DNA of 64,000 bases from Lachnospiraceae bacterium (GTDB lineage: Bacteria > Bacillota > Clostridia > Lachnospirales > Lachnospiraceae), in assembly GCA_910575105.1 (NCBI GenBank), contig CAJTDK010000005.1, positions 205,787 through 269,786 of the forward strand, given 5' to 3'. Each line of letters starts with the position of its first letter. Position 1 is the stretch's first letter. A program made the translations under genes and the position numbers. The notes under the pieces were generated by a model. The model saw only the letters and a list, made by a program, of their open reading frames with translations, was not told the DNA's origin and did no database searches. Below, piece by piece: positions 51,931-59,933 of this stretch.

Positions 51931-53121
51931 ATGAAGAAAAGAATGAGCAAAATCTTATCTACTCTGTTGATTTCTGCGCTCGTAGTGTCAACTGGGGGCG
52001 TTGTACAGGCAGCAGATGCAGAGGATGCGGCAGCGCAGGTGCAGGCAGTGACGGAGGAAGAAGTGCTAGAAAGTGAAAGCCAAGAGGACGAAGTAACGGA
52101 TGAAGTGCCGGAGATGAGTGTTCAGACTTTGCCAGAGGATGCATCAGAGCTGTTGGGGTTGTCTGAGGAAATGAAAGAGGATGTAGTCGGAGGAAGTTTG
52201 AGCTATGCGATACCTGTGACTTCTAAAGGAGTGCTTGGTATTGTGGCTAAGAATGTAGGTATAGATTACAGTTTTGGACTTTTTACGGATTCGGCGTTAA
52301 ACAATCAAGTGGATGCAAGGGATGGAAAAGGATATGTAAGTGCATCAGGAGCTTCTGTAACAGAAATATTTAGAGTGCCTCAGGCTGGAACATATTATCT
52401 TGGAATCTTTTCAAATACTGAAATAACAGAAGATATAAAGAGTGCCTTGGAAAGTTCCATTACATGGGGAGCTATTGATGGCTCAGATCGTACGATTACT
52501 AATAAGCAGAAAGTATATGTAGGGCAGAAAGATGCACAGACAAACTATTTTGCGTTCAAAGCGCTGAGTACAGGATATTTGACGGTAAATAATGAAGGTA
52601 ATGCTCAATATTATGATGTTTCGCTTTATAAGAGTCTAGGTGCGGCATTATCTGGGAAAACGCGGATGAACTATAGCCCATCTTATGGTGTAACTAAAGG
52701 TAAGACCTATTATATAAGAATAGATTCTTCTTCTAATTCGGAAGGTGTATATTGTTTTTCGGTAACGAATACGAAAATCTCCGAAAAGAGCGGAAAGAGC
52801 AGAGCCAAAGCTGTTAATATCAAGAAAGGTAAAACAGTAAAAGGAACAATTCAGGCAGGAAGCGGACAGGCAGACTGGTATAAGTTTAAACTGACCGGAA
52901 AGAAGAACGTAACGATCAATGTAACGACAGGTTCTAATGATGCGTTAAAGATCATCGTTTATAAAGGCGGAAAGAAGGTCGGAAACGGTTCAAGGACTAT
53001 TTATAATAATGCTACAGGGAAGCTGTATTCTTCGACTAAATGGTCGAAAGGCACCTACTACATCAAAGTTTTGAGGGCGAATGGGAAATCATCCGGCTAT
53101 TATTCACTGAAATGGAAATAG
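51931..53121 (+). CDS. Secreted protein with pre-peptidase C-terminal-like domains
   Basis: This 396-residue protein has a signal peptide (about 1-27, ending VVQAADA), an acidic linker rich in Glu/Gln (about 28-90), and beta-rich repeats. The last region (about 300-396) reads as a bacterial pre-peptidase C-terminal-like domain: TVKGTIQAGSGQADWYKFKL, ending GTYYIKVLRANGKSSGYYSLKW. A second related copy lies at about 190-290 (NYFAFKALSTGYLTV, GKTYYIRIDSSSNSEGVYCF). No protease domain is present, so it may be a surface adhesin or binding module. Base composition is much more AT-rich than its neighbours. AAGGAGAG sets the start at 51931. Confidence 0.78.
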   Translation: MKKRMSKILSTLLISALVVSTGGVVQAADAEDAAAQVQAVTEEEVLESESQEDEVTDEVPEMSVQTLPEDASELLGLSEEMKEDVVGGSLSYAIPVTSKGVLGIVAKNVGIDYSFGLFTDSALNNQVDARDGKGYVSASGASVTEIFRVPQAGTYYLGIFSNTEITEDIKSALESSITWGAIDGSDRTITNKQKVYVGQKDAQTNYFAFKALSTGYLTVNNEGNAQYYDVSLYKSLGAALSGKTRMNYSPSYGVTKGKTYYIRIDSSSNSEGVYCFSVTNTKISEKSGKSRAKAVNIKKGKTVKGTIQAGSGQADWYKFKLTGKKNVTINVTTGSNDALKIIVYKGGKKVGNGSRTIYNNATGKLYSSTKWSKGTYYIKVLRANGKSSGYYSLKWK

Positions 53122-53144
53122 AAGAAAAGCTGCATTACAGCGAC

Positions 53145-53175
53145 AAAAAGAAGTCCGATTTTCGGGCTTCTTTTT
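53145..53175 (+). terminator. Rho-independent terminator
   Basis: AAAAAGAAGTCCG (53145-53157) pairs with CGGGCTTCTTTTT (53163-53175) with one G-T pair, and ends in a T run. Confidence 0.9.
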
Positions 53176-53455
53176 GCAGAAAAGGAATTTTGCATAGTTA
53201 AATAAACGTTTCTTTCTCCACTTTACTAAAAGTAACATTTAGTGAGTGATAATTTTTTGGGCATAGTTTAGCTGATGATTTTTTATGGAGTTATACATAT
53301 TCCCTTTCGTTTCTATTACTTTGATTTTACCACCCTAATTTTACTCTGTTTTTTTACTCTGAAATACTGTAAAACACTTTGAAACACTCTGAAAAATAAA
53401 AAGAAAAGTACTGTAACGCCTTAAAATTCAAGGTTTACAGCACTTTTTCATCCAA
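53176..53455. other. AT-rich intergenic stretch before tRNA-Trp
   Basis: No gene is visible. The motif ACTCTGAAA / ACACTCTGAAA recurs around 53348-53395, a short irregular repeat. TGTAACGCC...GGTTTACAG near 53412-53440 gives a loose inverted repeat just past the tRNA 3' end. Confidence 0.4.
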
Positions 53456-53526
53456 CAGGGGATGAGGGAATCGAACCCCCGCCAAAGGTTTTGGAGACCC
53501 CTATCATACCACTTGACCAATCCCCT
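53456..53526 (-). tRNA. tRNA-Trp (anticodon CCA)
   Basis: A cloverleaf of 71 bases folds on the minus strand. The 7-bp acceptor AGGGGAT/ATCCCCT is perfect. The D-arm is GTCA/TGAT, the anticodon arm GGGGT-CTCCAAA-ACCTT reads CCA, and the T-arm has loop TTCGATT. The discriminator is G and the genome does not encode CCA (GTTG follows). The anticodon stem includes two G-T pairs, but nothing essential is missing. Confidence 0.9.
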
Positions 53527-53631
53527 GTATGTACTTATCACACTAAATATTTATATCATATTTTAATAGTGGATGTCAAGTGGTATATGTGTTAAATATT
53601 CAGTTTTTCAAATTTATTTTGCTATCTATGA

Positions 53632-54288
53632 TTATTTTGCAGGCTGAACGTTTACTGAGCCTGCATTCATCCTTTTAAATACCTGGATCAGCACTTTTCC
53701 GACAGCGAGGACAAGGACTGCGGCCGCGATCGCTTCCGGGATTCCGGAAGCAGTGACTGTCCCCATAACAAGTCCCCATACAGCAGTGACAGCAACCTCT
53801 CTTGCCTCGGCGTATTGCTGCGCGAATAAGAAATAGATACTTCCCATAACGGTAATGGTGTTGACCATAGAGCCGACAAAGCCTGCAACCGGCAACGCAA
53901 CAAGCTGGTTGACCTTAAGCTTCTCCAGCGCGATCCAAAGCCATCCTGCAGCAATGCCGATGAGCATCCGGCATCCTACGGAGATCCAGATAGCCTTTAT
54001 GGCTCCGGGGATTCCTGAGGTACTCATAAACGGTGAGAATGCAAAGGATAGAAGTGTCGGTGCCATCGTGTTGCTGATCAGCGAGCAGATTCCGAATACT
54101 GCGCCGAGGATCGCTCCGGCAGATGGTCCCAACAGGATCGCTCCGATGATGACCGGAATGTGTACAGTTGTCGCCTTGATGATTGGGAGCTGAATCATGC
54201 CCAGCGGTGTGTTCGCCAGCACGATGACGATAGCTGCCATAAGTGCAACACTGACCATCCAACGAGTGTCGTGTTTTTGTGTTTTCAT
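53632..54288 (-). CDS. ECF transporter S component, pantothenate/vitamin type
   Basis: This 218-residue membrane protein has about six helices. ATTVHIPVIIGAILLGPSAGAILGAVFGICSL is the S-component signature and most resembles PanT-type pantothenate uptake proteins; SFAFSPF follows. It would bind a vitamin and work with shared EcfA/EcfT modules encoded elsewhere. AGGAGG precedes the ATG. Its promoter is loaded with a palindromic CCGCTTAA motif, so expression is probably repressed when the vitamin is present. The substrate assignment is inference. Confidence 0.82.
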   Translation of the reverse strand: MKTQKHDTRWMVSVALMAAIVIVLANTPLGMIQLPIIKATTVHIPVIIGAILLGPSAGAILGAVFGICSLISNTMAPTLLSFAFSPFMSTSGIPGAIKAIWISVGCRMLIGIAAGWLWIALEKLKVNQLVALPVAGFVGSMVNTITVMGSIYFLFAQQYAEAREVAVTAVWGLVMGTVTASGIPEAIAAAVLVLAVGKVLIQVFKRMNAGSVNVQPAK

Positions 54289-54313
54289 TATTCAATTCCT
54301 CCTTGTTATCATT

Positions 54314-54378
54314 CCCGCTTAAGCGGGATACAATACAATTACGGAGGTATTATAGCATTTAAGCGGTGACAGAGGCAA
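54314..54378 (-). promoter_or_regulatory. ECF gene promoter with CCCGCTTAAGCGGG operator
   Basis: On the minus strand TTGCCT (54378-54373) and TATAAT (54354-54349) are 18 bp apart. The spacer holds CCGCTTAA (54366-54359), and a perfect 14-bp palindrome CCCGCTTAAGCGGG lies at 54314-54327, in the leader before the start codon. Two copies of the same half-site at a promoter point to a dimeric repressor. Confidence 0.7.
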
Positions 54379-54528
54379 GTACAAAATCATATACAATACC
54401 GTTCGCTGCGTGACGGGTGTTACGGTTTGCCCCATTTACAGCAACCTTCGCAAATATCCTTTTTGGCAGTTTATGCAGTAAATGTACAATCTAATGAACC
54501 GTGACATGTCTGGGACAAATGCTCATGT

Positions 54529-54873
54529 ATGGTAAAGAAACAGGCAACCGAAAACAAGAGATTGACCGCCAGCACCACACTATTCACATCACAAATCAAG
54601 GCAATGATAATGAGCGGAGAATTACAGGCGGGTGACGCAATCCCTTCCATGCGGGCTTTGGCAAAATCAATCCATGTAAGCGTTATTATAGTCCAAAAAG
54701 CCTATGAGGATTTACAAAGGGACGGATTTATCGAAACTACGGTTGGCAGAGGAAGCTTTGTGTCAGTGCAGAACAAAGAATTTTATCAAGAGGAACAACA
54801 GCGTATAGCCGAAGAACATTTACAGGCAGCCGCTGAAATAGGGAGAATGAGCAATTTATACACAATGGGATAA
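54529..54873 (+). pseudogene. YtrA-type GntR regulator, decayed
   Basis: The core QIKAMIMSGELQAGDAIPSMRALAKSIHVSVIIVQKAYEDLQRDGFIE and GRGSFVS is a YtrA winged helix (pieces quoted in order). The N-terminal dozen residues do not fit the family, and after HLQAAAEIGRMS the frame runs into an unrelated tail with a stop at 54873. The following text is the C-terminal half of an ABC ATPase, so a deletion joined the two. Confidence 0.75.
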
Positions 54874-54878
54874 TGCCT

Positions 54879-55450
54879 TATTTCAAAGAATATTTAGAGG
54901 ATTTTCATTTACCCATTAAACAGAAAATCAAACATTATTCCAGAGGAATGACAACGAAACTGGCTATTGCAGTCACCTTGTCGCACCACCCGCAATTATT
55001 GATTTTGGACGAAGCAACCAGTGGTTTACCCCATTATGCGTGACGAAATGCTGGACGTTTTTCTTGAATTTGTGCAGGAAGAAAGCCATTCTATTCTTTT
55101 ATTTTATTTTATTTTCTCATATCACAAGTGATTTAGAAAAAGTTGTAGATTATATTACATTTATTCATAATGGAAAATTGATTATGACCGTATCAAAAAA
55201 TGATTTGGTATACAATTACGCTGTTATGCGTTGCAAGGAAAGCCAGTTCCTTGCATTAGACCCCAGTGATATTATTACTTACCGAAAACGGGATTTTCAG
55301 ATTGATGTTTTAGTTGCAAATGGGAAAGAAGCACAACGAAAATATAAAGGCGCTGTTGTAGACCATGTTTCTGTTGATGAAATCATGTTGTTATTGGTAA
55401 AGGGGGGAGAGCGAGTATCGCCTGCCAGACCGGCAAGAACCAGATTATAA
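54879..55450 (+). pseudogene. ABC transporter ATPase (YtrB-like), C-terminal remnant
   Basis: Only the second half remains. KIKHYSRGMTTKLAIAVTLSHHP is the signature region and LLILDEATSGL the Walker B. The frame shifts near 55030 (before IMRDEMLDVFLEFVQEESHSI) and again near 55100, where a T-rich insertion has lengthened the sequence, before SDLEKVVDYITFIHNGKL. The part with Walker A is missing. With the preceding GntR remnant it was once a ytrA-ytrB pair. Its 3' end meets the MATE remnant of the opposite strand at about 55405-55440. Confidence 0.8.
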
Positions 55451-56199
55451 CACAGGGCTGTGACCGGGTAGTAAGCTGTGTGACTGCTTTGGGAGAGCCG
55501 CGCCTGCAGATTTTTTTAATCAGCACAGGCTGTATTGTGAAGCACCGAATTCTAAGATCACCATGTTTTCGGATGAAATGGGAAAGCAGTACTAAAAGTG
55601 AAAAAACCTGTCCAAGCCCGGAAGCAACAGCAGCCCCAACCACTCCTATCTGAAGCGGAAAAATAAAAAGCCAGTCAAGGAAGATATTGGATACTGCCCC
55701 TGCACACATACCCACAAAGGATAGAGTAGGGGAACCGTCATTCCGGACAAATACGGAAAGGCAGTTGCTCATCAGCATGGGAAGTGAAAATGCGGAATAG
55801 TAAAAGATAGTCTGCCGACGTCCTGCGCATTTCCTCCCCCATCTTACGTGCGCCGCTTAAATCCACGATCTGCTGTGAAAAAACAGTTCCTGCAATTGTT
55901 AGGATAACTGCTGTCAGGACAGTCGGTGTCAGGGCAGTCATGAAAGCATGGTTTGCCTCTTCCTTATCGCCGCGTCCCATTCTGATTGCAATGATTGTGG
56001 CACCTCCCATGGGGAACATTGCGACAATGGCTACAGCGAATGTAATGAATGGAACGCCGATATTGACAGCACCTAAAGCAGCTGAACCAATTCGCTGACC
56101 TACGAAAATACCATCCATGACATTATACGGATAAGTGACAAACAGGCTTCCTGCAGCCGGAAAGACATAGCTGCATAATTGCTTTGCTTTGGGATTCAT
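55405..56199 (-). pseudogene. MATE-family efflux pump, truncated and frameshifted
   Basis: The first part (56199 to about 55780) reads as a MATE N-terminus: AAGSLFVTYPYNVMDGIFVGQRIG and GATIIAIRMGRGDKEEANHAF. A frameshift near 55770 leads into LSVFVRNDGSPTLSFVGMCAGAVSNIFLDWLF, then another near 55480, where the correct frame gives LCYNLVLAGLAGD. The remaining C-terminal third is absent. It is an inactive copy; two intact MATE genes lie downstream. Confidence 0.85.
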
Positions 56200-56221
56200 A
56201 ACATAAAACCTCCTTTAAATT

Positions 56222-56261
56222 AAAAAAGTGGGATAAAATCCATTGGATCTTATCCCACTTT
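56222..56261 (-). terminator. Leader hairpin/attenuator before the MATE pseudogene
   Basis: On the minus strand an 18-bp stem (56261-56244 with 56242-56225; AAAGTGGGATAA...TTATCCCACTTT) with a tiny loop is followed by TTTTTT, all between the presumed promoter and the ribosome site of the MATE gene. This is an attenuator layout. Confidence 0.7.
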
Positions 56262-56489
56262 AACAATCATATTGATTGCAAGTCCTCTGACAAGCACAAA
56301 GATATATTTAACATCTTTTCGCGAAAAAGTCAATACATATTTTTAGGGTATTGAAAAGTTTAACAAAAATCAATTATTGCGTTTTGCACATCAATAATGC
56401 GAAACATTCACTTCACTTTTCTGAAAAAGTGTGTTTCAATAGCCCTAAAGAAAGCAGAAGGCTTTCAGTTATGAAAGGAGCGATGTACT

Positions 56490-56921
56490 ATGCTATTGCC
56501 AAGTATTTTCGGAGAAAGTTTGCTGGACGAGTTTTTTGACCATCCGCACTAGAGAACCCATTACCAATCCCATGTGTCCGAGATGATGAGGACTGATATT
56601 AAAGATTTGGGGAATGCTTATGAAATGACCATGAATCTTCCTGGCATTAAGAAAGAGAATGTAAAGGCAGAGCTGAAAGATGGATACCTGACAATCAGCG
56701 CCTCATCCGCTTCCCAAAATGAAGAGAAGGACAGCGACGGGGTATACATCAGGCGGGAACGCTATGCCGGTACCTGCAGCAGGAGTTTCTATGTAGGGGA
56801 AGATGTGAAGCAGGAAGATATTAAGGCACGTTTTGAGGATGGCACTTTGAAACTGCAGGTTCCGAAGAACATGAAGGAAGCAGTCCCGGAAAAATCCAAT
56901 TATATCGCAATCGAAGGGTGA
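56490..56921 (+). pseudogene. Hsp20/alpha-crystallin small heat-shock protein with in-frame amber
   Basis: The frame opens at ATG 56490 (AAAGGAG upstream) with MLLPSIFGESLLDEFFDHPH, then a TAG at 56550-56552. It continues in the same frame through MMRTDIKDLGNAYEMTMNLPGIKKENV and the alpha-crystallin core FEDGTLKLQVPKN to a normal end at 56921. Only one base stands between this and an intact gene of 143 codons. Restart at ATG 56583 or 56586 could still make the crystallin domain without the N-terminal arm. Confidence 0.85.
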
Positions 56922-56963
56922 AGGGGCTGTACGGCAGATAAACAGACATTTTGCATATCAGAT

Positions 56964-57005
56964 AAAAAGCGATATGGATGCTTTCTGGTATCTATATCGC
57001 TTTTT
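56964..57005. terminator. Bidirectional terminator between hsp20 and lysR
   Basis: AAAAAGCGATAT (56964-56975) pairs perfectly with ATATCGCTTTTT (56994-57005). Each strand ends in a T run, serving both convergent genes. Confidence 0.9.
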
Positions 57006-57015
57006 GCTGTGAAAG

Positions 57016-57894
57016 CTAATGGTAAGATGTGTTCGTTACGATAGAAATAAAATTTTTTAGTAAAGGGCTTTGTGAACTTTTTTTATAAAAGAAACCATAG
57101 GATAATGGCTCGCTGTTTTTTAGAGGGACTGAACAGATATCCGAATTTACAAAATTCATCTGTGGAAGTACAGAACAGCCATATCCTGCCCTGACAAGAG
57201 TAAGAAGCACCTGAAGGTTTTCACATACATAAGTGGATTCAGGCAGGATATGCTGTGAAATCTGGTTCTGCATTTCTGCGACTTTGGCAGGAATTGCATA
57301 GGAGTTGCAGACAACGATATTCTCCAGATACAATTCCTCTTTTGCAAGCCCGGACCTGGTCGCATAAGGATGCGCAGCGGGAACAATACAGCACAATGGT
57401 ATCCGGAATAATTCTTTGTAGACGGTATCGTTCTTTATTGGGATATCATCCTGGAATCCAAACAGCAGATCCAGTTCTTCCTGGTAGAAGAGATTTAAAA
57501 TGGACCTGTGGGGGATCACTTTCAAAAAAGGATATAGTTCCGGCATCTGTTCCCTGCAGGATTTCAGTATCTTACAGAGCAGGTCCAGATTAGCCTCACT
57601 CTGGCAGCCTATCGTTAAGACCTGCAAATTTGTGCTTTGATGGCGCTGCAGTTTCTGTTCGGCAATTTTTAATCTGCCCATAACATTTTTTGCATCTTCC
57701 AGAAAGCTGATTCCAGCAGGGGTAAGGGTAACTGTCCTGGTGGTGCGGTGAAGAAGTTTTGTCCCCAGTTCATCTTCCAGCGAATGAATCTGCCGGGAAA
57801 CGGCAGACTGGGTAATCTTTAAAATTTCAGCGGCTCTTGCAAAGTTCAGGTTTTCGGCAACCTGGATAAAGCTTTTTAGCTGGTCTGTATTCAT
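57016..57894 (-). CDS. LysR-family transcriptional regulator
   Basis: This 292-residue protein has the LysR N-terminal helix-turn-helix (MNTDQLKSFIQVAENLNFARAAEILKITQSAVSRQIHSLE in pieces, residues 1-40) and a substrate-binding fold with LTIGCQSEANLDLL and LLTLVRAGYGCSVLPQ. GAGGTAAAACCC places the start at 57894; the frame is open further upstream. It is divergent from the groES remnant and convergent with hsp20. The target is unknown. Confidence 0.93.
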   Translation of the reverse strand: MNTDQLKSFIQVAENLNFARAAEILKITQSAVSRQIHSLEDELGTKLLHRTTRTVTLTPAGISFLEDAKNVMGRLKIAEQKLQRHQSTNLQVLTIGCQSEANLDLLCKILKSCREQMPELYPFLKVIPHRSILNLFYQEELDLLFGFQDDIPIKNDTVYKELFRIPLCCIVPAAHPYATRSGLAKEELYLENIVVCNSYAIPAKVAEMQNQISQHILPESTYVCENLQVLLTLVRAGYGCSVLPQMNFVNSDICSVPLKNSEPLSYGFFYKKSSQSPLLKNFISIVTNTSYH

Positions 57895-57989
57895 GGGTTT
57901 TACCTCTATTGTTGCGTTTTTGTCATTGATAATACCATATTTTCGCTTCACTTTCAAGAGCGGGTGTGGTTTAATATGTATTGCAAAGG

Positions 57990-58016
57990 TTAGCACTCGA
58001 AAAACATGAATGCTAA
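57990..58016 (+). promoter_or_regulatory. CIRCE element (HrcA operator)
   Basis: TTAGCACTC (57990-57998), a 9-base spacer, and GAATGCTAA (58008-58016) match the CIRCE consensus TTAGCACTC-N9-GAGTGCTAA with one mismatch. It lies 27 bases before the groES start, the classical position for HrcA control. Confidence 0.92.
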
Positions 58017-58043
58017 CAATAAGAAGAAAGGCAGGTAACAAGA

Positions 58044-58258
58044 ATGAAATTAAGACCATTAGGTGACAAGGGTATTTTACAGTATCAGGAAACAGAAGAA
58101 AAAAACACAGTCAGGCATTATCCTGCCGGACGGTGCAAAGGAAAAACCGCAGGAAGCTGTTATGGCAGCAGTCGGGGACGGTAAAGGATACGAAGGAAAG
58201 GATGTGCAGATGCAGGTTAAGGAAGGAGATCATGTGATCTTTTCCAAATATAAGAAGT
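58044..58258 (+). pseudogene. groES: GroES co-chaperonin, frameshifted and truncated
   Basis: It starts MKLRPLGDKGILQYQETEEK like GroES. A run of seven A residues near 58099 shifts the frame; with one A fewer the reading would continue TQSGIILPDGAKEKPQEAVMAAVGDGKGYEGKDV and GDHVIFSKY, normal for GroES. The last third (the TEVKLDGEEYIIV region) is replaced by the 3' part of a marR gene, and groEL is missing. A CIRCE element stands in front. Confidence 0.88.
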
Positions 58259-58522
58259 GCATCTGTTTCCACACTTTTGAAGAAAATGGAGGCACAGGAC
58301 TTTACCCGTAGGGAAAAGGTTCCATATGATGACCGCTTGAAAAAGATACTGCCAACCAGTCATACGGTGGAAATGAAGGAGCAGGTTGAAAGGCATATTG
58401 CTCTGTTGGAAAAAAGACTAACAGCAGGAATTAAGGAAGAAGAACTAAGGATTTTTTCTGATGTAATGAAAAAAATGCAGGAAAATATGGAATTGACGGA
58501 TGCGGGAAACAGGTACGGATAG
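58259..58522 (+). pseudogene. MarR-family regulator, C-terminal remnant fused to groES
   Basis: From GCA at 58259 the codons read ASVSTLLKKMEAQDFTRREKVPYDDRLKKILPTSHTVEMK (in pieces), which is the second half of a MarR winged helix with its wing DDRLKKI and the C-terminal dimer helix ending KKMQENMEL. The recognition-helix N-terminal half is missing. It probably once controlled the MATE gene that follows 43 bases later. Confidence 0.75.
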
Positions 58523-58565
58523 GTTTTGTGTGCTTTCATCATGTATTTTGAGTTAGGAGGTAAAA

Positions 58566-59924
58566 ATGGATACAACAGTAACAAAAACAAATCCACTTGG
58601 TACGGAACGGATTGGGAAACTGGTACTTACGTTTGCTGTTCCAAGTATCATTTCTATGGTGGTCAACGCCTTATATAACATTGTTGACCAGATTTTTATC
58701 GGGCAGGGGGTAGGGTATCTTGGCAATGGAGCGACCAATGTTGTTATGCCGATGACAGTGATTGCCATAGCTTTAAGCCTGCTGATTGGCGATGGAGCTG
58801 CGGCATACTTAAGTCTGAAGCTCGGCGAGGGTGATGAAAAATCAGCAGCCAGAGGCGTGGGGTGTTCCATATCGGTCATGGTGATTATGGGGATTATTCT
58901 CTGCATCCTGTTTAATTTGTTTTTGGAGCCTTTGTGTATATTATTTGGTGCGACAGAAGATATCCTGCCTTATGCCATGGATTATGGACGGATCATTTCC
59001 TATGGGATTCTGTTTTCTTCCATTGATTCCGGTATGGCGGGTATGATTCGTGCGGATGGCAGTCCGAAATTCAGCATGGCAGGACTGCTTTTGGGATGTA
59101 TCACCAACATCATCCTCGATCCGATTTTTATTTTTGTGTTCCATTGGGGTGTAAAAGGAGCGGCATGGGCAACGATTGCCGGGCAGATATTGAATGCTTT
59201 CCTGTATCTTGCTTACATTTGGAAATTTAAGAGCATCAAACTGGATAAGGAATGTTTCCGCATCTCAGGGAAAGTCATAGCGAAAGTCGGCAGCCTTGGC
59301 GTATCAAGTTTTATCACACAGATTGCCATTGTCCTGGTTATGGCAGTTACAAATAATATACTGGTGTCTTATGGTGCAGAATCGAAATATGGTGCGGAAA
59401 TCCCGCTGACGACTATTGGCATTACTATGAAAGTAAACCAGATTGTTTCTGCCATACTGCTTGGACTGGCAACAGGAGCGCAGCCTATTTTCGGCTACAA
59501 TTATGGAAGCGGGCAGAAGGACAGGGTGAAGCAGGCATACCGTATTATCCTGGCAGTATCTACAATCGTTTTGATTCTGGCATTTATGGTATTCCAGTTT
59601 GCGCCTATGAGCATTGTCTGCCTGTTTGGTTCGGAATCGGAGCTGTACAATGAGTTTGCGGTGAAATGCTTTAAAATTTTCCTTCTGGCGTGTCCGATCA
59701 ACGGGCTGCAGATGGCAACAGGAATTTTCTTCCAGGCGATCGGAAAACCGACACAGGCAACCATCCTTTCCCTGTCCCGTCAGATTGTTTATTTGCTTCC
59801 GGCGACCTTATTGCTGCCGCTGGTATTAGGGGTGGAAGGGGCATTGTGGGCAGGTCCACTGGCAGATGTGCTGGCGTTTATAACAACTTTGGTTATGTTG
59901 AAATTATATTGGAAAAAAATTTAG
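58566..59924 (+). CDS. MATE-family efflux transporter
   Basis: This 452-residue intact protein has twelve membrane helices in two MATE halves: IISMVVNALYNIVDQIFIGQGVGYLG starts the first; GLATGAQPIFGYNYGSGQKDRVKQAYR starts the second. MATE pumps export cationic drugs or metabolites using Na+ or H+. TTAGGAGG precedes the ATG. Its own regulator is cut to a remnant, and the nearest upstream control site is the CIRCE element, with no terminator between. Confidence 0.95.
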   Translation: MDTTVTKTNPLGTERIGKLVLTFAVPSIISMVVNALYNIVDQIFIGQGVGYLGNGATNVVMPMTVIAIALSLLIGDGAAAYLSLKLGEGDEKSAARGVGCSISVMVIMGIILCILFNLFLEPLCILFGATEDILPYAMDYGRIISYGILFSSIDSGMAGMIRADGSPKFSMAGLLLGCITNIILDPIFIFVFHWGVKGAAWATIAGQILNAFLYLAYIWKFKSIKLDKECFRISGKVIAKVGSLGVSSFITQIAIVLVMAVTNNILVSYGAESKYGAEIPLTTIGITMKVNQIVSAILLGLATGAQPIFGYNYGSGQKDRVKQAYRIILAVSTIVLILAFMVFQFAPMSIVCLFGSESELYNEFAVKCFKIFLLACPINGLQMATGIFFQAIGKPTQATILSLSRQIVYLLPATLLLPLVLGVEGALWAGPLADVLAFITTLVMLKLYWKKI

Positions 59925-59933
59925 GAGGTATCT

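Noticed and set aside
53456..53526. tRNA-Trp as an integration site
   Set aside because: No second copy of the tRNA 3' end and no integrase gene beside it was found in the window.
56550..56552. Amber codon in hsp20 as pyrrolysine or general TAG read-through
   Set aside because: No pyl genes seen, other genes here use TAG as a normal stop, and several neighbours are plainly decayed.
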